Part shown: positions 42,767-52,700 of the stretch, one piece after another
How positions within the stretch are numbered: position 1 is the first letter of the stretch
Layout of the letters: each line of letters begins with the position of its first letter
Assembly: GCA_963205455.1 (NCBI GenBank)
Contig: CAUJJL010000097.1
Coordinates: 1-60,021, forward strand
Reading direction: 5' to 3'
Origin: Verrucomicrobiota bacterium
Lineage (GTDB): Bacteria; Verrucomicrobiota; Verrucomicrobiia; Opitutales; Opitutaceae
DNA: 60,021 nt
Position numbers and translations under genes: made by a program
The notes under the pieces: model-generated
Told to the model about the DNA's origin: nothing
Databases searched by the model: none
What the model saw: only the letters and a program-made list of their open reading frames with translations

Positions 42767-45250
42767 TCAATCGGATCGTACCACCAAAATTTGTCGATCC
42801 ATGTACTTCAGAAGGCTCTCATCACCAAATTCCCGGCCAAATAGGTAAACAGCCTCGCGCACAATCGCCAGAATGTTACCAAGGTATTTTCGTGGTGCGT
42901 TGAGATGGAGGCTCCAGAGGGCAGGATTCTGATTTCGAACGAGCGGCAGAAAGTGATTCCGATAATTCACTACCTGTTCGATCGCGAATGTTAGATGTCG
43001 GCGTGCCAACACGACCTGATCCCGCCGCAGATCAGGATCGACGGTATTCCTAGCGGTGCTCGCATACACCAGTGCCTGATGATAATCTCTGTGCAGCCGC
43101 ACCAGCGCCTGGGTGGCGATGGCCAGCTCATGCAGGTGCTGAATCTCGGCCTCGCCGGGCGCCTCAATCGCCGCCTCGGCCAGAAGCTGCGCGGATCGGT
43201 CCGCGATGGCGATCTCCTCTGCGATCGAAAAACGTTTCAGCCAAGACAGCTGTGTGATCGAATTTACGAGGCACAGGTCCTTCGGCTGAGGAGCCTGAGG
43301 CATTGTGAACGCAAGGGTGATCCACCGGGCGACACCTGCGACCTCCTCTTCCGACAGCCCCGCCCGTTTCAAGACGGACATGTCGGTCGCCCATGGTTTG
43401 AGATATTCGCCCCAACGGAAAAAGTCCACGCTTTCGATGCAGTCGGGCTTGGTTTCCAGATAAAATGCTTCAGTGATCTTGTGAGTACCTTCGAGGGATT
43501 GAAATACCTTTCGACCTGCTGAAGGTCCATACTTGGCCCGGCACCAGTTCTGCATGTACCGGTTGCCGTCCAAGTCCGGATGCCAACAACCAACCTCGAC
43601 ACCCGCTCCCTGTAGCATCCCGCCGATCATTCCGCTTCGGGCATATCTCTTTAGGGTCTGCAAATGGATGGGCAGTGACCAGCTCAGGTGACTGAGGATT
43701 GACGAGATCGGCGAGGCGATCCCCGGTCCGTCCGCCTCGTAATGCTGGAAGAAAAAAATGATCGGCACCCCCTGGCCCAGAATCGCGCTGTCCGGGGCCA
43801 GCCACGACTGGCAATCGCCCCCCGGAGGCGAACCCATCGACAGGAAGAACGCTTCCACCTCTGGGCCGAGCCTTTGCTTGAGCTCCTTAAGCACCGCCAC
43901 CATGTCGCCGTGGAATTCCGGATGATGGATCGGGATGAAATGCTGCAGGGCGGCCGGGCAGGTCATGAACCGAATCGTGGGTTTTACCGCACGCGCGGTC
44001 CGGATGATCAATTCCGCAAAATCGGTGATCCGCTGCAGGTAGGGGTATTCCTTGCACCGATCGCAGCCGCAGACCAACTCGCCGCCCACGTCGGAAAGCA
44101 TGAAGTGGAGTATCTCGATCTCGGGAAACGTCTCGACAAACTCCTTCACCGCGCTCTCAACGAACCGGCGCGTGGCCGGATGGGAGGGACAAAGGTTCCT
44201 GCGATCGTTGCCCAGCTCATGGGCCAGATGGTCCCCAAACGGTTCCGCCAGGATCCCCGGATGCGCCCGGGAGATGGCTTCCCGATAAGCCTGCGTCGCC
44301 TCCCTGCCCGGAGCGAAATTGAAACTCAGGGGATTCCAGGTGATCGCCGGCATCGCGCCTTGCTTGATGGCATTGGCGTATTTCGCATGCAGCCTCCTCT
44401 GTTGCCCGAGAATCTGTTCCCCACGCTTTTCCCCGCCCAATTCGGGGAATTCCCGGTAACGAAGTAGTTCCTTGGTCGATCCCCCACCCCAGTCGGTGGC
44501 CATCGACATGTTCAGACGCCAGCGCCCGATCACGTCGGGGGGTTCGTCGACAAAAACCATCATCGGCCAGCCGCGATAACGGATGCTAGGCACGAAGTTC
44601 TGGTCGATTCTGGGCACGCCACTTCGGCTACTCCGCTCCTCCAACTCATAGGCTCCGTAGAGCACCCCCCGGGCGACGGGCGAAGTGATGAGTATGAACT
44701 CCCGTCCATCCTGCCTAACCGGCTTGATTACAAAGCCGTCTCCGTTGAGGGCCTCATCCGTCACTTGCAACCCGGCTAGTTTGATTAGGGCGTCGACAGC
44801 TGCAAACCGTCCAGCTTCACCCAATACAATTGCCGTTCCTCCCTTGAGCGTCGCCGGCAGCGTCTGTTGTCGGGGATCCAGCTCCACCACGGCGACATCA
44901 CCCAAACCCAGTTGAGTCAGTGAGGAGCGCAGCGCCCCAACCCCGGTTCGGATTGGAGCCGACGCGTCCTTGGCAATTACAATGGCCTCGATCTTAGTGC
45001 TCCAGACGGGCTGGGCCTTTAGCTCCTCTGGAGTAAAGCGAAGGACGAAGGGTGACTCGGGATATCCGATCGGCAGAGCTTGCACGCAACGCATAGGCTC
45101 CGAGTAATCGTAGCACCAGCCAACCCCGCATATAAGGCCGAAGAACCACAGTCCGACAACTGTCCGGACGGTAAATGAACTATGGTGCCGTATGGGCACA
45201 GCCTGCGGACGGCAGCGGACGATAGAATACGGCAGAGAGCGGAAGATCAT
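42767..45250 (-). CDS. Secreted GH67/GH20-like glycoside hydrolase, paralogue A
   Basis: An 827-residue exported protein with a signal-anchor-like segment (VVGLWFFGLICGVGWC). Residues about 85-210 resemble the N-terminal beta domain shared by GH67 alpha-glucuronidases and GH20 enzymes (TAIVLGEAGRFAAVDALI, SPVARGVLYGAYELEERSS). A TIM barrel follows from YRGWPMMVFVDEPPD. SDVGGELVCGCDRCKEYPYL (about 386) places an acidic residue beside a C-x-C-x2-C cluster, possibly structural metal or disulfides. A helical C-terminal domain closes the protein. It shares layout with 57213-59519. It is third in the minus-strand trio headed by copy 7 of the 40-bp element. Confidence 0.7.
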   Translation of the reverse strand: MIFRSLPYSIVRCRPQAVPIRHHSSFTVRTVVGLWFFGLICGVGWCYDYSEPMRCVQALPIGYPESPFVLRFTPEELKAQPVWSTKIEAIVIAKDASAPIRTGVGALRSSLTQLGLGDVAVVELDPRQQTLPATLKGGTAIVLGEAGRFAAVDALIKLAGLQVTDEALNGDGFVIKPVRQDGREFILITSPVARGVLYGAYELEERSSRSGVPRIDQNFVPSIRYRGWPMMVFVDEPPDVIGRWRLNMSMATDWGGGSTKELLRYREFPELGGEKRGEQILGQQRRLHAKYANAIKQGAMPAITWNPLSFNFAPGREATQAYREAISRAHPGILAEPFGDHLAHELGNDRRNLCPSHPATRRFVESAVKEFVETFPEIEILHFMLSDVGGELVCGCDRCKEYPYLQRITDFAELIIRTARAVKPTIRFMTCPAALQHFIPIHHPEFHGDMVAVLKELKQRLGPEVEAFFLSMGSPPGGDCQSWLAPDSAILGQGVPIIFFFQHYEADGPGIASPISSILSHLSWSLPIHLQTLKRYARSGMIGGMLQGAGVEVGCWHPDLDGNRYMQNWCRAKYGPSAGRKVFQSLEGTHKITEAFYLETKPDCIESVDFFRWGEYLKPWATDMSVLKRAGLSEEEVAGVARWITLAFTMPQAPQPKDLCLVNSITQLSWLKRFSIAEEIAIADRSAQLLAEAAIEAPGEAEIQHLHELAIATQALVRLHRDYHQALVYASTARNTVDPDLRRDQVVLARRHLTFAIEQVVNYRNHFLPLVRNQNPALWSLHLNAPRKYLGNILAIVREAVYLFGREFGDESLLKYMDRQILVVRSD

Positions 45251-45268
45251 GCGGAAACAGGATTAGGA

Positions 45269-47191
45269 TTACAAATCCCAACGCGTGGCCAGCGGCTTGC
45301 GCAGGAGGATTTTCACGACCGCGCCGGGCTTCAGGTCGAATTCCACCACCAGGTGGGTTTCGCCCGCGGTGTTCCCGACCAGGGTGTAAGGCAGGCCGCC
45401 GGTATCGATATCCGCGGGAGAGGTATCGCAGGCAATCGGCACGTTCCACAACGCGAGAGCGTATCCGGGGAAAGTGGCCTCGGTCTTCATGTCCAGGATG
45501 AGCGTGAGTCCGGTGGATGCGTCGTATCGCTGGGTCCGGCGAACCTGGACGTCAGGGAGGACGGTCCGGTGGAGGACGCTGCCTTTTTCGGTGCGCTCGG
45601 TCCGGGTGTAATCGAACCACCAGACCGGGTTGGGGCTCTCGCGCTCGAAGCGCACTTGCCGCCGCTGCTCCTCGATGAGGATGAACTCGCACGAAAGCGG
45701 ATCCTTGAAGGGCAGGCTCTGAGCGGTAGCAGACGCAACCGGGGTCTCGCGCAACTGCTGCACAGTGGAGAGCCGGGTACTCCACGGGATCCGGGCCGAC
45801 GAGGAAAGCACGCCGTAGTGATTCAACGAGCCATGGGTCCACCAGGCATCGTAAAGCTGGTGCCGGGTCCGGCTGGAATACACGGTGCGCGGCGTCGCCG
45901 GGTAGTGGCGGCGGAAATAATCCACGAAGTCGAGGCTTCGGGTGAAAGCCAGCTTGTACCGCTTGGTGAGCTCGAAGGCGAGCAGCCGCTGGTAACGCCC
46001 GACATAGGCGAGCATGGCGGCCTCGTGGTCTCCGGCATAAAAGATCGGGTTGGGATTGTCGCCCCACGCTCGGTCGGTGCCTCCGTAGAGTGGAGTCACG
46101 ATCGCCGGACGGCGATTCATCTTCGCCAGATTGCGCAGCTCATCCAGGCCGTCCTCCAGGCACTCGACCGTGCGCTCGAAGCGGCCCTCAGCGGCGCTGT
46201 AGTGCCAGTCCACCGGTCCGAGGAAATGGAACGATCCGCAGAAATCCCACTGGTGGGCCACGACCTCGCCACCGACGCCCTGACGTATGCGCCGACTGTC
46301 CTCGGGCGAAGAATAATAAGGAAATTCCGGCATGCCGAGCCACGGCATGCAGTTGGCCTCCACGAGGCCGCAGTGGTCGTTGATCCCAAGGGCCGCGAAA
46401 GCGCGCGGGTAACCTGGGTCCTCGTTGTGCCGCATCTCCACGCGGACGGCGCGATGGTCGAGCGGATCGGGCAGGAACGCGCGGGCCTTGGACAAGGCCT
46501 CCCCGTATACTCGCACGAGTTCCTCGTGCGTGGCGCCCGGCAGGTCGGGCAGGTGCGGCACGACGAGGTCGCCGAAGCTCCGGTTGTAACCGAGCAGGTT
46601 CCGGCCCGTGGGATTGTCGGGGTTGAATTGCTCCAGCGGCAGACGGTAATCCAGCGGGATGCCCGTGGCGTGAAGCGTCGGCTCCGGGGTCAGGCTGCCG
46701 AACGTGGAAAAGGACAGTACGATGTAGGTCTCATCGATCACCGCGAAATAGCGGTACTGCACTTCGTTTCCCGTCCGCCATTCCGCGAGATAGTTCCCGG
46801 TCTGTTCCGGCCGGTAGCGAAAGACGGCGGAGGAGCCTTCCCGGATGAGCTGCGCCGGTTCGGACGGAAGCCGGGCCAGCCACCGCAGGTCGCCCCCCGC
46901 CTGAAAAGCCTCGCCGGGGTCCGCCTGTTCGAGATAGCGCGGGTAAATGCGAAGCTGACCGGTGTCCGCGCCGGGCGGCAGGTGAAATCGGAACTCAATC
47001 GACTCACCGAGGCTCAGGAGTCGGCTCGTCGTGGTCCAGAACGGCGGGGCACCGCTTGCCGCAACCTGGAAGGCCGCAACACAGATCAGGATACTGAGCA
47101 CGCCTGCCAACGAACGGCACCGCGCCTGCGACAATGCCAGCAACGGCCTGGCAGAGGCAGTTGAAGGGTGAAGTGAAGGCGGACCAAACAT
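45269..47191 (-). CDS. Secreted protein of unrecognised family
   Basis: A 640-residue protein with a signal peptide (LAGVLSILICVAAFQVAASG). I do not recognise a family. Residues about 25-145 look like an Ig/beta-sandwich (LLSLGESIEFRFHLPPGA, GNYLAEWRTGNEVQYRYFAV). The middle (about 200-420) is rich in Trp, His and acidic residues with a barrel-like pattern (GLVEANCMPWLGMPEFPYY, VAHQWDFCGSFHFLGPVDW). The C-terminus is again beta-rich. It lies 10 bp after the propeller protein and 18 bp before the GH67-like gene, so it is tightly co-transcribed with two probable carbohydrate-active proteins. A new hydrolase or lyase family is possible, but no catalytic pair can be named. Confidence 0.6.
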   Translation of the reverse strand: MFGPPSLHPSTASARPLLALSQARCRSLAGVLSILICVAAFQVAASGAPPFWTTTSRLLSLGESIEFRFHLPPGADTGQLRIYPRYLEQADPGEAFQAGGDLRWLARLPSEPAQLIREGSSAVFRYRPEQTGNYLAEWRTGNEVQYRYFAVIDETYIVLSFSTFGSLTPEPTLHATGIPLDYRLPLEQFNPDNPTGRNLLGYNRSFGDLVVPHLPDLPGATHEELVRVYGEALSKARAFLPDPLDHRAVRVEMRHNEDPGYPRAFAALGINDHCGLVEANCMPWLGMPEFPYYSSPEDSRRIRQGVGGEVVAHQWDFCGSFHFLGPVDWHYSAAEGRFERTVECLEDGLDELRNLAKMNRRPAIVTPLYGGTDRAWGDNPNPIFYAGDHEAAMLAYVGRYQRLLAFELTKRYKLAFTRSLDFVDYFRRHYPATPRTVYSSRTRHQLYDAWWTHGSLNHYGVLSSSARIPWSTRLSTVQQLRETPVASATAQSLPFKDPLSCEFILIEEQRRQVRFERESPNPVWWFDYTRTERTEKGSVLHRTVLPDVQVRRTQRYDASTGLTLILDMKTEATFPGYALALWNVPIACDTSPADIDTGGLPYTLVGNTAGETHLVVEFDLKPGAVVKILLRKPLATRWDL

Positions 47192-47201
47192 GGGGATAGC
47201 G

Positions 47202-49268
47202 TTAATCGATGGGAACCGTCGGCAGTGCATCCATTGACTCCGTCTCGGGGCCGTCGACCAGCACAGCATTCTCGATGGCGTAGAGTCCGCCGCCGGTGCC
47301 GTGAAGCTTGAATCGCTGCGGTTCTTCCAGTAGGTCGAGATCCGCAGGCTCGGAGAGCCTCACCCTTCCGACGAACTGTCGGTCCACCCAAGCCGCGAGC
47401 GCATCGCCATCTCGGCGCAACTTGAGCCGGAAAGTGCGGCCAGCGCGCCAGTGCGGTCCGCCGATCGAAGTCAATGGCTTCATCGGTGCGCCGGGAGGAC
47501 AAGAAACGAGCCGGGCTCCATGATCCGAAAGCTCCAGGCCGAAGGCGCCTTCTCGACCGGAACGGTCGGCCGGGGCCAGCAGGAGGTAAGCATGCGACTG
47601 GTCGCCCCAGCTCGTGAAATCCAAGGCGAGGCTGCCTTGCCGACCGATCGCGTACTCCACGACCGGGTTGATCTCACTGAACCGCGCGACCTTGGTTCCG
47701 CCGAAACGGAAGGTGTCGCCCTGCCGGCGCTCCCAGGGAACATGGCAGGTGAGAACGGAGTTTTTCTGGCGGCTCACACTCCAGACCACGAGCGTCGCCC
47801 AGAGATCGTCGCCGATCAAGGAGAGCGACCAGGAGTCGGCGGTTGCGCCGCCGTCTTCGATCGGATTCGTGCCGTCGTTGTAGCCCCAGGACCCCGGCAC
47901 AACGTGCCACCTGCCGGGATTCAGCGGGTCGGCGAGATCGAATTCGTAGAGCCGCTGCACCCCTGTGGGATCGTTGATCGAGGGAATCTGCCACGTGGAA
48001 AGATAACCCTTGCCGTCGCGCTGGAAACCGCCGCCGCCTTCCTCCTGATTCCGGACCAGGACCGGCGCGGCCGCGATCTGCTCGTGATCGAGTGTAGTCC
48101 GCAGGTCCGGCAGGATCAGCCCGCGAACCGTGATGTCGCGCTGGCCATGCTGCCAGAGCAGCACATAATCCCGGGTGGCCGCGCGGGGATAGATGCGAAT
48201 TCCGATCATCCGGCCATCGCTGCCCTCCATGCGCGGCAGTCCGGCATAAAGCGTGTGCGCAGCTTGCCAGGGACCGGCGAAGCTCCTGGTGCTCGAACGC
48301 AGGATTCTCCCATCGATGTGCTTCCAGTCGACGAAGCCGTTGGTGCCGTCCGCCGTGGTGTAAGCCAGATGGGGCGTGCCGTCCAAATCGCGGAAAGCGA
48401 ATGGATCCCCGGCATAGGTCAGCCCCGCGGTGGTCGGATCAACGACCAACCCGGTGTTTTCCCACGCGCCATCAGGGCGTTTCCGATGGCCGTAGATGCG
48501 GGCATAAGACCCTTCACGGCCGCCGCCGTATTGCTCGTCCACCGAATAATACGACGTGAACTGGTAAAGGGTGCCATCCTCGTCAGCCACGACGCCGGAA
48601 TTGTTCTGCGGGGCGCACAGTGGGTCGAACTTTCGTTGGTTGCCCGAACAGATCACCTCGCGGGCCGACCATGACACACGGCTGACGGGCCCCGCTGCGC
48701 GCGCGGCGCGAAAGGGCCGTGGCAAGTCTGCAAGCGGCCATGAGCCTTGCAGTTGGAGTCCCGCGGCCACACCGCCACCCGACCGACCAGCAGAAACAAT
48801 CTCCACCGAAACCGTATCGCCTGGGGCCAGAGCCACTGGATGGGCCAGGGCGGTCTGGTATTCCTGACCGACATCGAGTGGCGGCCGGGTGTGGCCGTTC
48901 GTTCGGGTGTGCAGGTTGAGCGGAAACGGAAAAATCGGGATCGTGGCGCGTTCAGCCTGCCGTTCTCCCCGGATCCGGAGGGCAGCGACCACAGGCTCTT
49001 GGGTCGGGCCAAGGCCGTTGGCCAGCCGCACATGGAAACCACTGAGCGTGCAGGGTGCGGTCGCCGCGTAGCGCAGAATGACGGCACCAGGTTTAACGTC
49101 CTTTTCGGTGAGGTGCCCTTCTTCAGGCAGCCTGATGGTGCCCACTGTCGGGCCGATTTCCGTTCGTGAAGAGGAGTCCGTCACCTGCGCCAGACCAGGA
49201 ATGGCAGCGGCGCAAAACGCGAGTACGGCCCAAAATGGAACCCAACGCCGTGTTGTGTCCAGTTTCAT
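47202..49268 (-). CDS. Secreted beta-propeller protein (GH43/GH117-like) with C-terminal beta domain
   Basis: A 688-residue exported protein with signal MKLDTTRRWVPFWAVLAFCA. The central 330 residues read like a five-bladed propeller (NSGVVADEDGTLYQFTSYYS, GDPFAFRDLDGTPHLAYTT, RSFAGPWQAAHTLYAG). The phrase DPFAFRD-DG resembles GH43/GH117 enzymes. The last 200 residues form a concanavalin/DUF1080-like sandwich (LLAPADRSGREGAFGLELSD). ATG 49268 is supported by the signal peptide; the open frame upstream lacks one. First gene of the trio, 86 bp downstream of an element copy. Whether it is an active hydrolase is unclear, since I could not place all three acidic residues. Confidence 0.65.
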   Translation of the reverse strand: MKLDTTRRWVPFWAVLAFCAAAIPGLAQVTDSSSRTEIGPTVGTIRLPEEGHLTEKDVKPGAVILRYAATAPCTLSGFHVRLANGLGPTQEPVVAALRIRGERQAERATIPIFPFPLNLHTRTNGHTRPPLDVGQEYQTALAHPVALAPGDTVSVEIVSAGRSGGGVAAGLQLQGSWPLADLPRPFRAARAAGPVSRVSWSAREVICSGNQRKFDPLCAPQNNSGVVADEDGTLYQFTSYYSVDEQYGGGREGSYARIYGHRKRPDGAWENTGLVVDPTTAGLTYAGDPFAFRDLDGTPHLAYTTADGTNGFVDWKHIDGRILRSSTRSFAGPWQAAHTLYAGLPRMEGSDGRMIGIRIYPRAATRDYVLLWQHGQRDITVRGLILPDLRTTLDHEQIAAAPVLVRNQEEGGGGFQRDGKGYLSTWQIPSINDPTGVQRLYEFDLADPLNPGRWHVVPGSWGYNDGTNPIEDGGATADSWSLSLIGDDLWATLVVWSVSRQKNSVLTCHVPWERRQGDTFRFGGTKVARFSEINPVVEYAIGRQGSLALDFTSWGDQSHAYLLLAPADRSGREGAFGLELSDHGARLVSCPPGAPMKPLTSIGGPHWRAGRTFRLKLRRDGDALAAWVDRQFVGRVRLSEPADLDLLEEPQRFKLHGTGGGLYAIENAVLVDGPETESMDALPTVPID

Positions 49269-49354
49269 GGTTTTCTCAGGGTTGGGACGATCAAAGCAAA
49301 CATTGCATCCGTGCGGGGTGATACCCGTCACGTTGCCAGAATCCTACGCGAGCC

Positions 49355-49394
49355 GCTCCACCTGACCGCTCAATCGTTGCCACTATGATCTCAT
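49355..49394 (-). promoter_or_regulatory. 40-bp direct-repeat element, copy 7 (upstream of propeller-protein trio)
   Basis: Minus strand: ATGAG at 49394-49390, A plus GTGGCA, then TTGAGCGGTCAGGTGGAGC at 49373-49355, with a 21-bp period. The CGTAGC core is altered to TGGAGC. It is the most diverged of the nine clear copies. It shares a 530-bp divergent region with copy 8. Confidence 0.65.
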
Positions 49395-49636
49395 CTGGTG
49401 CTAGCCACGGCTCGCGTCAGAGCCGCCAAGGATACCCACAGCAATGGCAGTAACTTGTAAGAACACACGACGGTCCAGATCAATGGACGAGTGATCTATT
49501 CGGTCCATGGACCAAGAGCGTTGTCGCGACATTGACCATGCAATGACTCAATGACTCGCGTACCTTACTCCTTATTGTGTACTACGATTTGTCTCAGAAA
49601 AATTCATACGCGCTTAGCAGAAAGCATTGGCGACCC
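49395..49636. other. Divergent intergenic stretch between element copies 7 and 8
   Basis: No gene-like frame. The sequence is less GC-rich than its flanks. It separates two outward-facing promoters driving the propeller trio (minus) and the GH2 gene (plus). Confidence 0.4.
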
Positions 49637-49676
49637 CTGCGCCAATAATGCCAGCATTTGAGTGCATAGGCGTAGC
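49637..49676 (+). promoter_or_regulatory. 40-bp direct-repeat element, copy 8 (upstream of GH2 49799)
   Basis: Degenerate upstream half CTGCG at 49637-49641, A and ATGCCA, then TTGAGTGCATAGGCGTAGC at 49658-49676. CATGAT at 49696-49701 is exactly 19 nt downstream. Transcription would start near 49708, which excludes the ATG at 49697 and supports 49799. Confidence 0.82.
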
Positions 49677-49798
49677 CAACCACTCGGCAATTCGACATGA
49701 TTAGGGCGCTATCGTTTGCCCCCTGTCTCGGACGATCCTCTCCTGAAAAATCACCCAGTTTCCAATTCACGCACGATCCAATCCGGAATGTAACCCAT

Positions 49799-52700
49799 AT
49801 GATGCTGTCCAAGAACCTTGTCTTGCTGTTCTTATCGTTACTGGCCTGCGCCACTAGCAACGCTGCCGCCCCCCTCCGCCACACTATTTCTCTAGATGGC
49901 GAATGGTCGTTCCAATTGGATCCCGAGAAGGTTGGAGAGAAAGAGCAGTGGTACGTAGCGGGGAAGAAACTGCCCAACTCCATCAATGTTCCCGGAGCTT
50001 GGGATGCTCAAGGCTACGGTCCCGAGACTGCCAAGATGCGGCACAATTACATCGGTGTGGGCTGGTACAAGCGAACCATCCGTGTGCCCAATGGCACCAA
50101 AGACCAACGTTATTTCCTGAAGTTTGGCGGAGTGTATCGCGACGTGCGGGTGTGGGTAAACGGATTTCAAGTGGGATACCACCTCGGCTACGTTTCTCAG
50201 TTCGAATTCGATGTCACTCCGTGTCTGGAATCAGGTCAATCCGCGGAAATAACCCTGCGTGTCAATTCGGAGCAACAAGCAGACGTAGATCCGCTCATGG
50301 GATGCATTGATATTCCCGATCACCTCTTCAGTTTCTGGGGCGGAATCTGGGGACACGTCGACCTTGAGCGTCGCAGCGCATCTTGGCTTGACGAAATGTT
50401 CGTACAACCACAACTGGCAGCCGAGCGCTGTCTTGTGTCAGCCCAACTCCGTGGCACCTCCTTCGGAATGGATGCGGTGCGGCTCGAGGTGTTTGATCCG
50501 AGTGGTCGCAAAGTGGCTGAGCGCGAACTTCCAATGGCACGGGCCCTGAACGACAATCGCATCGAAATCCTGGCGGATCTACCAGGTGCCCCTCGGTGGA
50601 CGCCGGAAACGCCCCAATTACACCACGCCCGTCTGACGTTGCTCAGAGATCAAATGGCTGTTGATGCCGTCGAAGCGCGCTTCGGGATGCGGAGCATCGA
50701 AATTCGTGGCACCGACTTCTACGTCAACGGTGCCAAGTACTATCTCAACGGCTACGGTGACGATGGGGTCTATCCAGAGACGATTGCGCCTCCTTCTGAC
50801 AAATTATTCTACATCGAACGGCTCAAGGTCGCAAAGAGTTATGGCTTCAACTTCGTCCGACACCACAGTCATTTCCTGCCACCGGAATACTATGAAGCAT
50901 GCGACGAGATCGGCATGTTTGTTTCACCGGAGCTGCCCATCGCCTACATGCGCTACTACAACCGTGCAAAGGGCGCGGCACGCAACCTTTACAGCCGCGA
51001 ATGGGAAGGTGCAATAGTCCGCTATCGCAACCACCCCTCAATCTTCGATTGGTGCATCGGCAACGAACTATGGTCTGGCGTCGACCTTGCCCCGGAGCTC
51101 TACAATCTCGCAAAGCGACTCGATCCCACGCGCCCAGTTATCGACTCCGACGGCATCTTCCCTGCGGGTTTCATCGACGGCACTAGGGATCGTGCAACGA
51201 TGGATTTCTATACCGTGATGTTCGGGATACTCACGACGCCGCTCGAGAATCCACAAAAATTCAGTACCGGCACTCCGCTCAAACCCATCATCACCCACGA
51301 GGAAGGAAATTTCGTCTCCTTCCCCCGTCTCGACTCAATCCCTCTCTACGACGGGACGCCCTTCAAACCATTCTGGCTGACGGTCGCACGCGACAAGATT
51401 GCTAAGGCGGGACTTCTGGGCGAAACGGCTAACTGGTCGTTGCAATCTGAGAAGCTCTACTACCTCTGTCACAAGTTGAATCTCGAAGCTCTCCGGAAGA
51501 ATTCAAAGATTTCCGGATACCACTGGTGGCTGTTGCAACCATGGTATCCCGGTTCCAATGGTCTGCTTGACGTTCATCGCCGTCCGAACTCAATAACGCC
51601 GGAGCAGGTTCGACAGATCAACGGTCCGGTCGTGCTCCTCCAAGACGGGCTGGAGTTGAACTATCGTGGCAACGAAAGGGCCCGCCTCCAACTTTCTGTT
51701 TCGAACTACTCTCCAGGCGTGCTCAATGATGCATTGCTCACTTGGCGGATAGCCGACGGCAAGAATGTCATTAAGCAAGGCAGCCGTTCCGTCGGCGAGA
51801 TTGCACAGGGGCAGATCATTCCTATCGGTGCGCTTGAGTTTATTCTGCCCGATCCGATCATTCCCGAAAAGATACAGATCGAACTCGTATTGAAGGCCGG
51901 AAGCGCAACTTACACCAACCAGTGGGATGCCTGGGTATACCCAGCTCGCGCCCCAACATTGGAAACACGCGTACCGCTGTATGCCAGCACCGACCTCATT
52001 CCCATGCTGAAGGCGTTTGATCCACACCCAATCCCGTTCGACGAGACCCTTCCGTCGCCGGCAGTATATGTGGCGCGCCAGCCCGATTCTCGCCTGATCG
52101 ACGCCGCTGAACGTGGAAGCAGTGTGGTTTTGCTTTCGCCGACAAATATCTTCCCAACCGACGTCACCACCTGGAAAACAGCTTGGTGGCTTGGAGTGTT
52201 TCAGGGCGACAGCAATGCAGGCACTGTTGTCTATGACTCACCCATAACGAAGGCTATCGCACCAGACGGCTGGTGCGATGCCGGCTGGTTCAATCTGCTT
52301 CAGGGCGCTCAGACCGTAATCCTTGACGACTTTCCAGCTCAGCCCGACGTTCTGATTCGTGCGCTGAACGTACACAGCGCGCCAACGGCCTTCACCCGCG
52401 AACTGGACTTCGACTACATCTGGCGTAACAAATCGCTACTATTCGAAGTCGGCGTCGGCAAGGGCTCCTGGATTGTCAGCGGTCTCAATTTTGACAACGC
52501 GCTCCGTCACGGCGGCCCGGAAGGTCCGTGGCTGCTTGCACAGCTCCTCACTCGGGCGCAAAGTCTGCCCCATCCACGTCATTCGCTACCTCTCGCCACA
52601 CTCCGCGACGCTGTCGCAAAATCGCCGTTTGCACAAGGTGCTCTAGTGTCGGGCTATGCCCGCACGCTGAAGCACAAGGGTGAGACGGTTCATAGTCTGA

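Noticed and set aside
45182..47164. Plus-strand 660-codon open frame opposite the unrecognised secreted protein
   Set aside because: The minus frame has a signal peptide, sensible composition and tight operon spacing; the plus frame has none of these.
49269..49798. CRISPR array or tandem repeats in the largest intergenic gap
   Set aside because: The only repetition is the two regulatory element copies in opposite orientation; no regular repeat-spacer pattern is present here or elsewhere in the window.
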